Of a stretch of DNA of 64,000 bases, positions 54,876-64,000 are shown piece by piece (position 1 is the stretch's first letter; every line of letters begins with the position of its first letter). The DNA comes from Psychrobacter coccoides. Its GTDB lineage: Bacteria; Pseudomonadota; Gammaproteobacteria; Pseudomonadales; Moraxellaceae. Under the pieces are notes generated by a model. It was not told where the DNA came from. It did no database searches and was given only the letters and a program-made list of their open reading frames with translations. The stretch covers positions 35,531 through 99,530 of the forward strand of contig NZ_JAGBKM010000011.1 in NCBI RefSeq assembly GCF_017498085.1. Direction: 5' to 3'. Position numbers and translations under genes: made by a program.

Positions 54876-56576
54876 ATGCTGGATTTTTTTGACCAACTGT
54901 CTTTACGTAGTCGTATTATGGCTTTGAGTCAGTCGTTGCTTGTGGTATTGAGCGTCTTTTATACCGTGCCGATACACGCTGCAACAGTAGGTGAGAACGA
55001 TAGCACCTCAACACGTGCGATAGCAACGGGCACAGAGGCCCAAGAGGCAATCACAGACTCTAAAGCCGACAGCAGCACGCCTACAAGCGCAGCAACTAGA
55101 GAAGATGTCACAGCTGGTGACACCCTGTCTGTAGAGCCTCCACCAATAGCGCCTGAACCTGTGGAGCCACCACCAGTAATCAGTGGTGAAAGTACCAACA
55201 ACGCTCAAATCGAAACCAAGCCCACCCTGCAAAAAGACACAGACATTCGCCAGCGTATCAGTGGTATTTTTTCTGAAATTGACGGATTACAAGATATAAA
55301 GGTAAGTGTGACTCAAGGTGTAGTGACCCTAACAGGCGAGACACCAAATGAAAAGAAAGCCTTACAAGCGATCAATCTTACCAATCGATTGACAGATGTG
55401 GTAACGGTTGAAGACAATATTGTTCGTACGCTTGATGTGCAAGACAATGTATCAACTGTTTATCAAGGACTAAAAAACCAACTGACAAATCTAATAAAAG
55501 CCTTACCTTTATTATTGGTCGGTATTGTGTTGTTTGCTATCGTGAGTTGGTTTGGCAGTTGGTTGTCTAACCGTCAACGAATATGGCAACGTTTGACGCC
55601 CAATCCTTTTGTTGCTGAGCTATTGTCACAGACCGTAAAAATTGTTTTTATCGTCTTTGGCCTTATCTTGGCGCTGAGCTTAATCGGTGCTGAGACGATA
55701 TTGGGCACGCTACTTGGCGGTGCAGGGGTCATCGGTATCGCTGTTGGTTTTGCAGTAAAAGATTCTATCGAAAACTATATTGCTTCTTTAATGCTGAGTA
55801 TTCGCCAGCCTTTTCGTGCTCGTGATCATGTAAAAATCAATGAGTACCAAGGCATAGTGGTGCGTTTGACGTCTCGAGCGACGATTTTGATGACACTAGA
55901 TGGCAATCAGTTACGTATTCCCAATGCTGAGGTCTTTAAAGGGGTTATTTTAAACTATACCAAAAACCCTGAACGCCGCTTTACCTTTGAATTGGGGGTC
56001 GATGCTAATGACGATCCACTGGCCGCTATCAAGGTTGGGCTTGATGCGATTTGTACGTTAGAGTTTGTGTTAGATAAGCCTAAAGCCAATGCAGTTATCA
56101 CTAATGTTGGTGACTCTAACATTGTACTTGAGTTTCAAGTTTGGGTTGATCAATCTGAAGCGGACTTTTCTAAAGCTCGTAGTATTGCCATCCGCGAAAC
56201 CAAGCATGCACTAGAAAATGAAGGGTTTAGCTTGCCTGAGCCTATTTATCGACTGCGTTTCAATGAAAAAGTCGAAAAAGCTTTAGAGGGTAAAGAAGGC
56301 AGCCGAGATGATAATGATGTGGTGCAAAGTACTGATATGAGCATCACGCCGATCACACCAGAACCGAGTAAGAGTATTGATGCAGATGAAGTTAGTAGCG
56401 ATGATGAAGAAAAAAGACGTGCCAAAGCTCGTGCTAAATTAATCTTGCAAAGTCCTGATGCTGATGACGTGTTTGATGCTAGACCTGATGCCAAGCTGAT
56501 GGAAAAGGTCGAACAAGAGATTGCAGAAAGCTCTGATGAAACTGATTTGTTGAGTAGCAGCAGCCCGCAAGAGTAG
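54876..56576 (+). CDS. BON-domain MscS-family mechanosensitive channel
   Basis: 566 residues. A putative signal sequence (about 12-35) is followed by a Pro/Glu/Thr-rich linker to about 115, one BON domain (about 120-185; VSVTQGVVTLTGETPNEKKALQAINLTNRL), then three transmembrane helices and the MscS pore and vestibule (LIGAETILGTLLGGAGVIGIAVGFAVKDSIENYIAS, IRQPFRARDHVKI, RLTSRATILMTLDGNQLRIPNAEVFKG). A charged tail of about 90 residues (Asp/Glu/Lys) ends it. BON domains bind phospholipid, so the periplasmic part may touch the outer membrane. It follows hisA by 93 nt on the same strand. Confidence 0.9.
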   Translation: MLDFFDQLSLRSRIMALSQSLLVVLSVFYTVPIHAATVGENDSTSTRAIATGTEAQEAITDSKADSSTPTSAATREDVTAGDTLSVEPPPIAPEPVEPPPVISGESTNNAQIETKPTLQKDTDIRQRISGIFSEIDGLQDIKVSVTQGVVTLTGETPNEKKALQAINLTNRLTDVVTVEDNIVRTLDVQDNVSTVYQGLKNQLTNLIKALPLLLVGIVLFAIVSWFGSWLSNRQRIWQRLTPNPFVAELLSQTVKIVFIVFGLILALSLIGAETILGTLLGGAGVIGIAVGFAVKDSIENYIASLMLSIRQPFRARDHVKINEYQGIVVRLTSRATILMTLDGNQLRIPNAEVFKGVILNYTKNPERRFTFELGVDANDDPLAAIKVGLDAICTLEFVLDKPKANAVITNVGDSNIVLEFQVWVDQSEADFSKARSIAIRETKHALENEGFSLPEPIYRLRFNEKVEKALEGKEGSRDDNDVVQSTDMSITPITPEPSKSIDADEVSSDDEEKRRAKARAKLILQSPDADDVFDARPDAKLMEKVEQEIAESSDETDLLSSSSPQE

Positions 56577-56700
56577 TTTATCCCAGCTAATAATACTGCT
56601 GTTATGTTGGTTTAAAAGTACGCTAATATAGGCGTAGCGATTCTATAGTCATTATCATAGTGAGCCACTCATAGAGTGAACCAGTAAATCTTAGACACAA

Positions 56701-56733
56701 AAAAAGGGGCTAAAGTAAATTTAGCCCCTTTTT
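56701..56733. terminator. Bidirectional terminator between the MscS gene and rnr
   Basis: AAAAAGGGGCTAAA (56701-56714), loop GTAAA, TTTAGCCCCTTTTT (56720-56733): a perfect 14-bp stem with A and T runs, then more T. Confidence 0.93.
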
Positions 56734-56749
56734 ATTTTTTGCGAGTCTA

Positions 56750-59011
56750 TTAGCCTTTCTTATTGTCTTTCTTATTATTACTTCGGCGGCGCTTTTTCTT
56801 TGGTGCGCTCGACTCAGGCTCAGTTTGGTTCATTTCACTGGACTTTAGCTTAGCGGTTAGGTCAAAGTCGATTTGTAATAAATCCATATTGACGCCAGCG
56901 ACTTTAACTTTTACCAAGTCACCCAGTCCAAATACCGAGTTTTTGTCTTTGCCGATCAGCTGTTGCTGTCTTTCGTCATAAACAAAGAAGTCATCGCCAA
57001 CATTTGAAATATGTACCAGACCATCGATATAGAGCTCGGTCAAGGTCACGAATAATCCAAAGCTAGTAACAGTGGTGACGACGCCATTGAAATCTTCGCC
57101 CACGTGATCTTTCATGTAGTGACATTTGAGCCAAGACTCTACATAGCGTGAGGCTTTTTCGGCACGGCGCTCTGTGTCAGAGGTTTGCGTGCCTGCCTCA
57201 TCCAAAGAAAAGTCCATAACAGGCTGTTTGCTATTTGTGACCTTGGCCTTGATAGCACGATGCAGCATCAGATCAGGATAGCGACGAATGGGCGAGGTAA
57301 AATGGCTATACTCATCATATGCCAAACCAAAGTGACCGATATTATCAGGTGAGTAGTTCGCTTGCATCATCGAACGTAGCAGCATGCTATGAATACTGAT
57401 GGCATCGGGTCTGTCTTTAGTAGACTCGATAATACGCTGATAATCTGCTTGAGTGGGACTCTCTTCTGGGAAGGGTAAGCCAAAGTTCTTGGCGTATTCG
57501 TGGATACGCATCGACTTCTCATTATCAGGCTTGTCATGGTTACGATACAGCACCGGCAGCTCATTTTTTAGACTGAAGTTGGCGGCACAAGTATTTGCAA
57601 GCAACATACACTCTTCGATAAGTTTCTGTGCATCCCCGCGAGTACGAGGTAAGATAGCAGCGATGCCACCTTTTTCATTGAACTTAATATACGTCTCTAC
57701 TGTCTCAAACTCCATAGCATTACGCTGTTCACGCTTTTTGAGCAGCAATTCATACAGTTGGTTTAACGTATCAATAGACTTTTTGACATCTTTATTGCCT
57801 GTCAATGACGTTGGTACACTATCGTCTTTTGGATTTTCAAGATAGGTATTGACTTGATTGTAGGTCAAACGTGCCTGCGAGTGTATGACAGCTGGATAAA
57901 ACTCATAGCCTGTGACATTGCCGGCACGAGATACTTTAATATCTGCCACCATACATAGGCGATCAACGTCAGGGTTTAATGAGCACAAACCATTAGACAG
58001 GACTTCAGGCAGCATCGGAATGACACGATGCGGGAAGTACACTGAGGTTCCACGCTCATAGGCGTCTTTGTCTAATGGCGAGTTTGGCGTGACATAGTGG
58101 CTGACATCAGCGATAGCCACAAGGACACGATAGTTGCCTCCAGCACGCTTTTCGGCAAATACAGCATCATCAAAATCACGGGCATCTTCGCCGTCTATCG
58201 TCACCAATGCCACATCACGTAAGTCAGTACGCCCTTTAATTTCTTTCTCGCTAGGCTCTTTATAAGCGTTCGCTTGCTTCAGTGCTGCTGGGCTAAACTC
58301 AGACGGAATATCGTAGTTGAGTAGCGTGGTTTCAATAATCAGCTCACGGTCGTTTTCATCGCTGAGCACTTCAGTGATTTTACCAGTCGCAAACTCGTGC
58401 TGATTAGGCCAGTCAATCACATCGACTTTTACAGGCGCCCCTTGTTTGGCATCCAGTGCTTGCACGTTTTCATCAGTGACAGTGATGGGTTGATGATTGT
58501 TTGGACTGCCAAGCTCTACGCAATATCCTTCATCGTCACGAGTTAGGGTGCCAATGAACTGGTCTTGATGACGCTCAGCAATCTCGACAATACGACCTTC
58601 AGTACGACCACGGCTGTCGATTGAAGTACCGACCGCATTAACTTTGTCACCATTAAATACCCAGCGCATTTGTTTTTCATGCAAAAACAAATCTGGCATA
58701 TCATCTAAAACCACAAAGCCAAAGCCTTTTGCATGTGCCGCAACGACACCGCTGACCACGTCTTGTTGGGTCACAGCACGAAACCGTGAAGGACGACCTT
58801 CACGGTTGATTTGTCCATCGCGTACCATGGCTTTTAGGCGATTGGCCAAGGCCTCTAGCTGATCTGCATCATCAATACTAAAGGCATTTGCCAAATGTTG
58901 ATGTGTCGCTTCACCAAACTCCATAATCGTGCGCAATATAAGCTCACGACTGGGGATAGGATTGACATATCGTTGTGCCTCAGCAGAGGCGTTTGGATCA
59001 TTCCAAGTCAT
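56750..59011 (-). CDS. rnr: Ribonuclease R
   Basis: Processive 3'-5' exoribonuclease that degrades structured RNA. 753 residues (E. coli 813). Domain order: N-terminal winged-helix (about 20-80), two cold-shock OB folds, the RNB catalytic domain with VTIDGEDARDFDDAVFAE and VADVSHYV (active-site acidic residues), IPMLPEVLSNGLCSLNPDVDRLC, MMQANYSPDNIGHFGLAYDEYSHFTSPIRRYPDLMLHR, then an S1 domain and a Lys/Arg-rich tail (KKKRRRSNNKKDNKK). The ribosome-binding site is weak. It lies next to telA. Confidence 0.96.
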   Translation of the reverse strand: MTWNDPNASAEAQRYVNPIPSRELILRTIMEFGEATHQHLANAFSIDDADQLEALANRLKAMVRDGQINREGRPSRFRAVTQQDVVSGVVAAHAKGFGFVVLDDMPDLFLHEKQMRWVFNGDKVNAVGTSIDSRGRTEGRIVEIAERHQDQFIGTLTRDDEGYCVELGSPNNHQPITVTDENVQALDAKQGAPVKVDVIDWPNQHEFATGKITEVLSDENDRELIIETTLLNYDIPSEFSPAALKQANAYKEPSEKEIKGRTDLRDVALVTIDGEDARDFDDAVFAEKRAGGNYRVLVAIADVSHYVTPNSPLDKDAYERGTSVYFPHRVIPMLPEVLSNGLCSLNPDVDRLCMVADIKVSRAGNVTGYEFYPAVIHSQARLTYNQVNTYLENPKDDSVPTSLTGNKDVKKSIDTLNQLYELLLKKREQRNAMEFETVETYIKFNEKGGIAAILPRTRGDAQKLIEECMLLANTCAANFSLKNELPVLYRNHDKPDNEKSMRIHEYAKNFGLPFPEESPTQADYQRIIESTKDRPDAISIHSMLLRSMMQANYSPDNIGHFGLAYDEYSHFTSPIRRYPDLMLHRAIKAKVTNSKQPVMDFSLDEAGTQTSDTERRAEKASRYVESWLKCHYMKDHVGEDFNGVVTTVTSFGLFVTLTELYIDGLVHISNVGDDFFVYDERQQQLIGKDKNSVFGLGDLVKVKVAGVNMDLLQIDFDLTAKLKSSEMNQTEPESSAPKKKRRRSNNKKDNKKG

Positions 59012-59171
59012 AAAATACCGTATCTGTTTTTAAAATTATTAATAATGGACATCTTAACACGAACCACATGGGTTAACACGAGCGACGCTGCAATAACTTG
59101 TGTCACTCGTATGATTAATCGACGTTTACCGTTGTATTTGTGAAAAGCATCATGCTATAAACAGTCGTTTA

Positions 59172-60416
59172 TTAGATATCAATATCCGTTGTCCCCGATT
59201 TATCTGTAATTTTTTTACTATCTAACTCTTTGGATACTTCTAGCACGGTGGTTTGATTCGATTTATCTAAATACTTTTGTGCCTTATCGACCTCAGTGGT
59301 TAATGTATTCACCGTCTGTTTCATGTTTTCTAGAGCTTCAATCTTATAATTACTAATCATATCCATCGTATCATAGACATTATTGAAGGCGTTTTGTAAT
59401 TTATCAAGTTCAATAGTGCTGCTGGTCGCTTGCTCATGAATTTCACCGGATTGGCGTTTTAGCATAGCCGAGGTCGACTCAATCAGACTGCTGGTGGTTT
59501 TGTTCAAGGCTGTGATTTGATCAAGTACCAGCTTTTGATTGGTCATCGCTTGTGCTACGACGACTGCAGTACGTAAGGCTGACACCGTCGTAGTGGTCGC
59601 CCGATCGACACCTTTGATAAGCTCTAGGTTGTTTTTACGAATGGTATCAAGCGCCAGATAACCTTGCACATTCACAGCCAATTGGGTTAAGAAGTCAGTG
59701 TTTTTTTGCCGTACATAAAACAACATCTCTTCTTTAATAATACGTGCTTTTTCAGGATCAGTTGCTTCTATGGCGTGCACTTTTCGTTCTAGCTCTTCAT
59801 CTATCTTTTTACCGACATAGATGTACTGACGGATCGACTGCATCAGCTCCCACATATTGACTTTTTCTTGTTCAATCATGGCGTTGTCTTTAAGCAATTC
59901 GTCTTTACCATTATAAAGGCTAGTGACAACGGCATTGATATGCGACTGTGCTGATTCGTATTGACGAAAGTAATCTTGTACTTTATTACCAAAAGGAATG
60001 AGACCAAACAGCTTGCGTGAGCTGGTCAGCTCCTTTTTGCTTGGATCCAAATCCTCTACGATTCCACGCAGCTCTGTGAGTGATTTTGCGATAGGGGAGT
60101 TGTCAAACAGACTGTCATTCAAGCTTTTTGCGGGCAGCTCCAACATACGGTTGGATACTTGCGCCGATTCACGGATCTCTTTACTGCCCAAATTATGAAT
60201 GGACTGCACATTTTGTTGAAATTCAGGGCTGTGCACAGAGTTGGTGATGACGTGGTCTACAAAAGCATCTACTTTAGCGTCAAGCTCTGGAATCTGGCTT
60301 TTGTCCAAGGTTACCATTTGATCCGCTTCACTTTTTTGTATTTCTTTTACAGGCTCAGGCGGCGTTAAGGAGATACTAGGGGTGGTGGCATTTTCTGGTG
60401 GTGTCAGTTCTTGCAT
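59172..60416 (-). CDS. TelA-family protein (toxic anion resistance)
   Basis: 414 residues of the TelA/KlaA family, long amphipathic helices and coiled coil throughout (about 100-400; e.g. ATTTTVSALRTAVVVAQAMTNQKLVLDQITALN). The family is linked to tellurite, colicin and antibiotic resistance on plasmids; chromosomal copies usually sit next to an XpaC-like gene, which is absent here. Role unknown. A 350-nt gap with the infC terminator lies upstream. Confidence 0.85.
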   Translation of the reverse strand: MQELTPPENATTPSISLTPPEPVKEIQKSEADQMVTLDKSQIPELDAKVDAFVDHVITNSVHSPEFQQNVQSIHNLGSKEIRESAQVSNRMLELPAKSLNDSLFDNSPIAKSLTELRGIVEDLDPSKKELTSSRKLFGLIPFGNKVQDYFRQYESAQSHINAVVTSLYNGKDELLKDNAMIEQEKVNMWELMQSIRQYIYVGKKIDEELERKVHAIEATDPEKARIIKEEMLFYVRQKNTDFLTQLAVNVQGYLALDTIRKNNLELIKGVDRATTTTVSALRTAVVVAQAMTNQKLVLDQITALNKTTSSLIESTSAMLKRQSGEIHEQATSSTIELDKLQNAFNNVYDTMDMISNYKIEALENMKQTVNTLTTEVDKAQKYLDKSNQTTVLEVSKELDSKKITDKSGTTDIDI

Positions 60417-60766
60417 AAAAATTTCCTATAATAATAAAAATGATAGCGTAGATTTAATACTAAATTGTGATTTGTTTAATATCTTATTTATTGAGTGGTT
60501 TTCGTTGTTGTTATGCCAGCTTGTTTATGTCAGTTCGTTCGCTGCCTTTTAGATTACCGTGTAATGATTAGATGGTGAAGGTGGGTTTTGTAAAATAAGT
60601 AAGTGCCTTGAGGCAGTTTATTGGAGTTCATAGGTAGCATTATGAGTACCCGAGAAACCGACAGCCAAAAAACAAAAAGCCATCAATATTCCGGAGCATA
60701 TTGATGGCCTAAAATTTAGATATTCATGCAGGTATTAAAGCAGGCAGCTAACAGTACGCTATCCAA
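60417..60766. other. Spacer between telA and infC
   Basis: 350 nt holding the infC terminator (60672-60708) and presumably the telA promoter. rpmI and rplT, which commonly follow infC, are not here, and no frame of theirs is seen. Confidence 0.6.
60672..60708 (-). terminator. Rho-independent terminator of infC
   Basis: On minus: GCCATCAATAT (60708-60698), loop GCTCCGGA, ATATTGATGGC (60689-60679), then TTTTTGTTTTTT. It is 59 nt after the infC stop. Confidence 0.88.
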
Positions 60767-61288
60767 TTATTTTTTCTTAGTAGGTCCTAAGAGCATACCC
60801 ATTTGTCGACCTTCCATCTTTGGTGGTTGTTCGACATTCGAGATATCAGCAGTATCTTCAATGATGCGCTCAAGCTGCTTACGACCCAGATCTTGGTGTG
60901 CCATCTCGCGACCACGGAAACGAATACTGATTTTCACTTTGTCCTGATCTTCTAAGAAACTGACTATCTTGCGTAGTTTAACCTGATAGTCTGCCTCGTC
61001 AGTGTTAGGACGCAGCTTCATCTCTTTAAGCTGGGTTTGCTTTTGGTTCTTTTTGGCTTCTTTTGCTTTTTGTTTTTGATCATAGAGGTAACGTTTGTAG
61101 TCCATGATCTTACATACTGGTGGTTTAGCATCAGGAACCAGTTCAACCAAATCTAAATTTTCATCACGTGCCGCTTTCATCGCGGTATCAATATCAACTA
61201 CGCCCATCTGTTCGCCGTCCTCTTTTACCAGACGGACTTGTTTGACGCGGATATCTTCGTTGATGTTCAAACGGTTTGACTGTTTAAT
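60767..61288 (-). CDS. infC: Translation initiation factor IF-3, AUU start
   Basis: IF-3 monitors start-codon choice on the 30S subunit. The in-frame ATT at 61286-61288 encodes the first residue ([15 protein letters not shown]), and GAGGAG in the last codons of thrS lies eight nt upstream. AUU is the rare, conserved start of infC, used for autoregulation. 173 residues, compared with 180 in E. coli. The TTG at 61268-61270 lies inside the conserved N domain and lacks a ribosome-binding site. Seen: [51 protein letters not shown]. It is 5 nt downstream of the thrS stop. Confidence 0.95.
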   Translation of the reverse strand: MKQSNRLNINEDIRVKQVRLVKEDGEQMGVVDIDTAMKAARDENLDLVELVPDAKPPVCKIMDYKRYLYDQKQKAKEAKKNQKQTQLKEMKLRPNTDEADYQVKLRKIVSFLEDQDKVKISIRFRGREMAHQDLGRKQLERIIEDTADISNVEQPPKMEGRQMGMLLGPTKKK

Positions 61289-61293
61289 AGGTA

Positions 61294-63228
61294 TTACTCC
61301 TCATCTGTATTTTGATTCTGTCGGCCTTTATTACCGACGGCTTTCTGTACTAATGTAATAAATTCAGAGACACTCATAACGCCTAGATTCTCACCTTCAC
61401 GAGTTCGGACGTTAACACTGCCTGATTCAACTTCTTTATCCCCTAATACTAGCATATAGGGAATACGTTCTAATGTTTTCTCTCGTATCTTAAATCCAAT
61501 CTTTTCGTTACGCAAGTCACTAATAGCACGTATACCTGCATTTTTTAGCTCATTAACGACGTTTTTACAGGCTTCACTTTGTTTGTCCGTGATATTCATC
61601 ACTGCTACTTGTTTTGGGGCAAGCCATACTGGCATCCAACCTGCATAATGCTCGATCAAGATACCAATAAAGCGTTCAAATGAACCTAATATCGCACGGT
61701 GCAACATAATAGGAGTCTCGCGGGCACCGTCTTCATTGACAAACTCAGCATCCAAGCGTTCAGGCATATTAGGATCTACTTGAATGGTACCGCACTGCCA
61801 GACACGACCTAAAGAGTCTTTAAGGCTAAACTCAATCTTTGGCCCATAAAATGCGCCTTCACCAGGCAGATATTCCCAATCCAGACCTGAGCTGTCTAGA
61901 GCATCAGCAAGGGCTTTTTCGGCAAAATCCCAAGACTCATCACTACCGACACGAGTCTCAGGACGAGTGGATAGCTTCATCTCAATGTTTTCAAACCCGA
62001 AGTCTTCATAGACCGCAAGTGTCAACTTAATAAAGTCCGCTACCTCTTGTTGAATCTGAGATTGGGTACAAAAAATATGCGCATCGTCTTGCGTAAAGCC
62101 ACGTACACGCATCAGGCCATGCAATGATCCTGAGGGTTCATTACGATGACAAGAACCAAACTCTGCCATACGCAGTGGTAACTCACGATACGACTTCAAC
62201 CCTTGATTAAAGACTTGCACATGGCAAGGACAGTTCATCGGTTTTACCGCATAGTCACGGTTTTCACTAGAGGTGGTGAACATATTAGCGGCATAGTTGC
62301 CCCAGTGTCCTGAGCGCTCCCACAAGCTACGGTCAACGATTTGTGGCGTTCTAATTTCTTCATAACCATTATCATATTGCACTTTACGCATGTATTGCTC
62401 AAGCACTTGATAAATCGTCCAACCATTGGCATGCCAAAACACCATACCTGGCGCTTGCTCTTGCATATGAAAGAGATCGAGCGCTTTACCAATCTTACGG
62501 TGGTCACGCTTTTCAGCTTCTTCGATACGTTTGATATAGGCTTTTAGGTCTTTTTTATCTGCCCATGCGGTCCCATAAATACGTTGTAGCTGCTCATTTT
62601 TAGCATCGCCACGCCAATATGCGCCCGACATTTTTGTCAGTTTAAACACCTTCAAAAACCGTGTGTTCGGTACATGAGGACCACGACACATATCGACGTA
62701 TTCTTGGTGATAGTAGAGCCCAAACTGTTTTTCCTCAGGCATGTCATTGATCAGCTTGAGCTTATAGTCTTCACCACGAGCTTTAAACACCTCTATCACT
62801 TCATCACGTGGTGTCATTTTTTTGATAACGTCATAATCCTGTTTGATCAACGTCATCATGCGTTTTTCTATCGCTTCCATATGCTCAGGCGTAAATGGGG
62901 TCTCACTATAGATGTCATAATAGAACCCTTCATCAATGACAGGCCCAATGACCATTTTGACATCAGGATAAAGCTGCTTGACCGCATGCCCTAACAGGTG
63001 AGCACATGAATGACGGATAATATCGACACCGTCTGCATCTCTTGGAGTAACGATCTCAACATGAGCGTCAGTAGTAATAGGATCAGAAGCATCTACCAAA
63101 CGCCCATCTACGCGACCTGCGACAGTGGCTTTAGCCAGACCAGCCCCGATACTTTGGGCCACTTCCATGACTGTAGTACTGCCTTCAAAGTTTTTTACAC
63201 TACCATCAGGTAAGGTAATCGCTACCAT
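61294..63228 (-). CDS. thrS: Threonyl-tRNA synthetase
   Basis: Class II synthetase charging tRNA-Thr. 644 residues, the normal size. TGS and editing domains fill the first 240 residues ([33 protein letters not shown], the editing HxxxH region), then the catalytic core with motif 2 ([31 protein letters not shown]) and zinc ligands ([10 protein letters not shown]), and the anticodon-binding domain from about 540. It is followed by infC at 5 nt, whose ribosome-binding site overlaps the thrS end. Confidence 0.97.
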   Translation of the reverse strand: MVAITLPDGSVKNFEGSTTVMEVAQSIGAGLAKATVAGRVDGRLVDASDPITTDAHVEIVTPRDADGVDIIRHSCAHLLGHAVKQLYPDVKMVIGPVIDEGFYYDIYSETPFTPEHMEAIEKRMMTLIKQDYDVIKKMTPRDEVIEVFKARGEDYKLKLINDMPEEKQFGLYYHQEYVDMCRGPHVPNTRFLKVFKLTKMSGAYWRGDAKNEQLQRIYGTAWADKKDLKAYIKRIEEAEKRDHRKIGKALDLFHMQEQAPGMVFWHANGWTIYQVLEQYMRKVQYDNGYEEIRTPQIVDRSLWERSGHWGNYAANMFTTSSENRDYAVKPMNCPCHVQVFNQGLKSYRELPLRMAEFGSCHRNEPSGSLHGLMRVRGFTQDDAHIFCTQSQIQQEVADFIKLTLAVYEDFGFENIEMKLSTRPETRVGSDESWDFAEKALADALDSSGLDWEYLPGEGAFYGPKIEFSLKDSLGRVWQCGTIQVDPNMPERLDAEFVNEDGARETPIMLHRAILGSFERFIGILIEHYAGWMPVWLAPKQVAVMNITDKQSEACKNVVNELKNAGIRAISDLRNEKIGFKIREKTLERIPYMLVLGDKEVESGSVNVRTREGENLGVMSVSEFITLVQKAVGNKGRQNQNTDEE

Positions 63229-63597
63229 AATTTATTCACCTTTTTGAGTCCGTTGGCAGTGATGATTGCAACCATCAATCATATAACCGCAAGACCACAT
63301 CAATTATATCCAAGTACTGTGATATGTGTTAAGAGATCGGCACTACCTAAAATCACACTTATACATAGCATCATAGCTATAAGTTAACCAAAACATGAGT
63401 CATGTGATAACTGTATAGTCGAATTGCCGTGACGATAAACAGGCTGCATGTTAATAAAGCCAGACGAAAGTGTGATTAAGTAATGTCATAAAAGGAGTTA
63501 TTATAGCAAAAACTGTTTATCAACACTAGACAGCAGAAGGGAGGCAAGGTTATTTATAAATGGGTGTGGTATATAGGTTGGGCTTCTATATTTATAT

Positions 63598-63626
63598 TGT
63601 ATAGGTACGCTGTATATAAATATCAA
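63598..63626 (-). promoter_or_regulatory. Candidate sigma-70 promoter of thrS-infC
   Basis: On minus: TTGATA (63626-63621), 17-nt spacer, TATACA (63603-63598). Four to five matches in each hexamer. Transcription would start near 63590, giving a leader of about 360 nt. Confidence 0.5.
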
Positions 63627-63885
63627 CAATGGTAATATGATTACAATCAAAAAGGTGCCAATAGGTATTACACAGGTATAAGTAAAGGATAGCTATTTGT
63701 ATCATTAGCCTAAAACAGTCAATAATTGAAAGAGGTATTGAACCAATCAAGGGCAATGACTATTTGCGACCAGACCCCTAATGATATGACTTTAAAATTA
63801 TAAAAACACAATTCAGCTAAGTCTTTGAAAAGTAACATTTATTATTTAAACTTTAAGTTTAATTCAAAAATACTGCTAAAAGTAG

Positions 63886-63913
63886 TTGACACCCCATATA
63901 AACTCTCTATAAT
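63886..63913 (+). promoter_or_regulatory. Strong sigma-70 promoter, probably of a stable-RNA operon beyond the window
   Basis: TTGACA (63886-63891), 16-nt spacer, TATAAT (63908-63913), both hexamers perfect. An AT-rich region precedes it like an UP element. Downstream TCAGGA (63923-63928) and TCCTGA (63979-63984) could pair around a leader. This pattern suggests an rRNA or tRNA operon, though the gene is not in view. Confidence 0.7.
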
Positions 63914-64000
63914 ACGCACCTCATCAGGACGAGCTACCAGCAGCAAATATGTATTAACATATTAAGCAGCTAGCAACATCCTGAAGATTGAATGAAATAA

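Larger units (their letters stand above)
63229..64000. other. Long intergenic region upstream of thrS
   Basis: 772 nt with no gene. It holds the thrS promoter candidate about 370 nt before the ATG, an AT-rich stretch (63640-63885), and an outward strong promoter with the start of a transcribed leader. The thrS leader is long enough to hold an operator of the E. coli type, but I do not see a clear tRNA-Thr-like fold. Confidence 0.5.

Noticed and set aside
1..64000. CRISPR array, prophage or integron
   Set aside because: No regularly spaced direct repeats, no phage structural or integrase genes and no attC-like series were seen on either strand.

Overview
The window is a stretch of bacterial chromosome, almost certainly from Psychrobacter or a close Moraxellaceae relative. 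That reading rests on moderate-to-low G+C, the protein sequences and gene pairings (LysM protein-dprA-tsaC, NfeD-slipin, thrS-infC, a complete Na+-NQR operon) and the lack of any phage or large mobile block. The genus is inferred from recognition, not from a search.

Left arm (1-21.1 kb): the 3' part of rsmB, thrC, a short MITE-like element, a LysM protein, dprA, tsaC, a TIGR01777 epimerase and a membrane metallophosphoesterase, then a Cys-less HMA-like protein and an esterase on the other strand. Next come grpE and dnaK with a good sigma-32 promoter, a small outer-membrane barrel, NfeD plus slipin, hemN, an arylamine N-acetyltransferase and comM. Three parS-like 16-mers (296, 7125, 41018) suggest the region lies in the origin-proximal ParB domain.

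Middle (21.1-37 kb): an apparent three-gene operon for a Tat-exported flavin amine oxidoreductase flanked by a monohaem lipoprotein cytochrome and a three-haem membrane-anchored cytochrome. This looks like a periplasmic dehydrogenase that feeds the respiratory chain. Then fhs, gph, a DUF4385 gene, tRNA-Phe, a GNAT protein, hisB-hisH, a small membrane protein, avtA, a 2-hydroxyacid dehydrogenase, and an isolated AT-rich DUF262-HNH gene that is the best candidate for a horizontally acquired defence gene.

Right arm (37-64 kb): tesA-ybbA-ybbP, an esterase-MFS pair behind a 40-bp palindrome, and a sodium bioenergetics block (nqrABCDEF, apbE, nhaD, nqrM). The block encodes the Na+ pump, its flavin-attaching enzyme, its iron maturation factor and a Na+/H+ antiporter. 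After it come hisA, a BON-MscS channel, rnr, telA, and thrS-infC, where infC uses an AUU start. The window ends with a strong promoter that probably drives a stable-RNA operon just beyond the edge.

Non-coding structure includes a dispersed palindromic repeat (three copies), many bidirectional terminators, and unexplained stem-loops ahead of the cytochrome operon, nqrA and hisA. There is no CRISPR array, prophage, or full insertion sequence.
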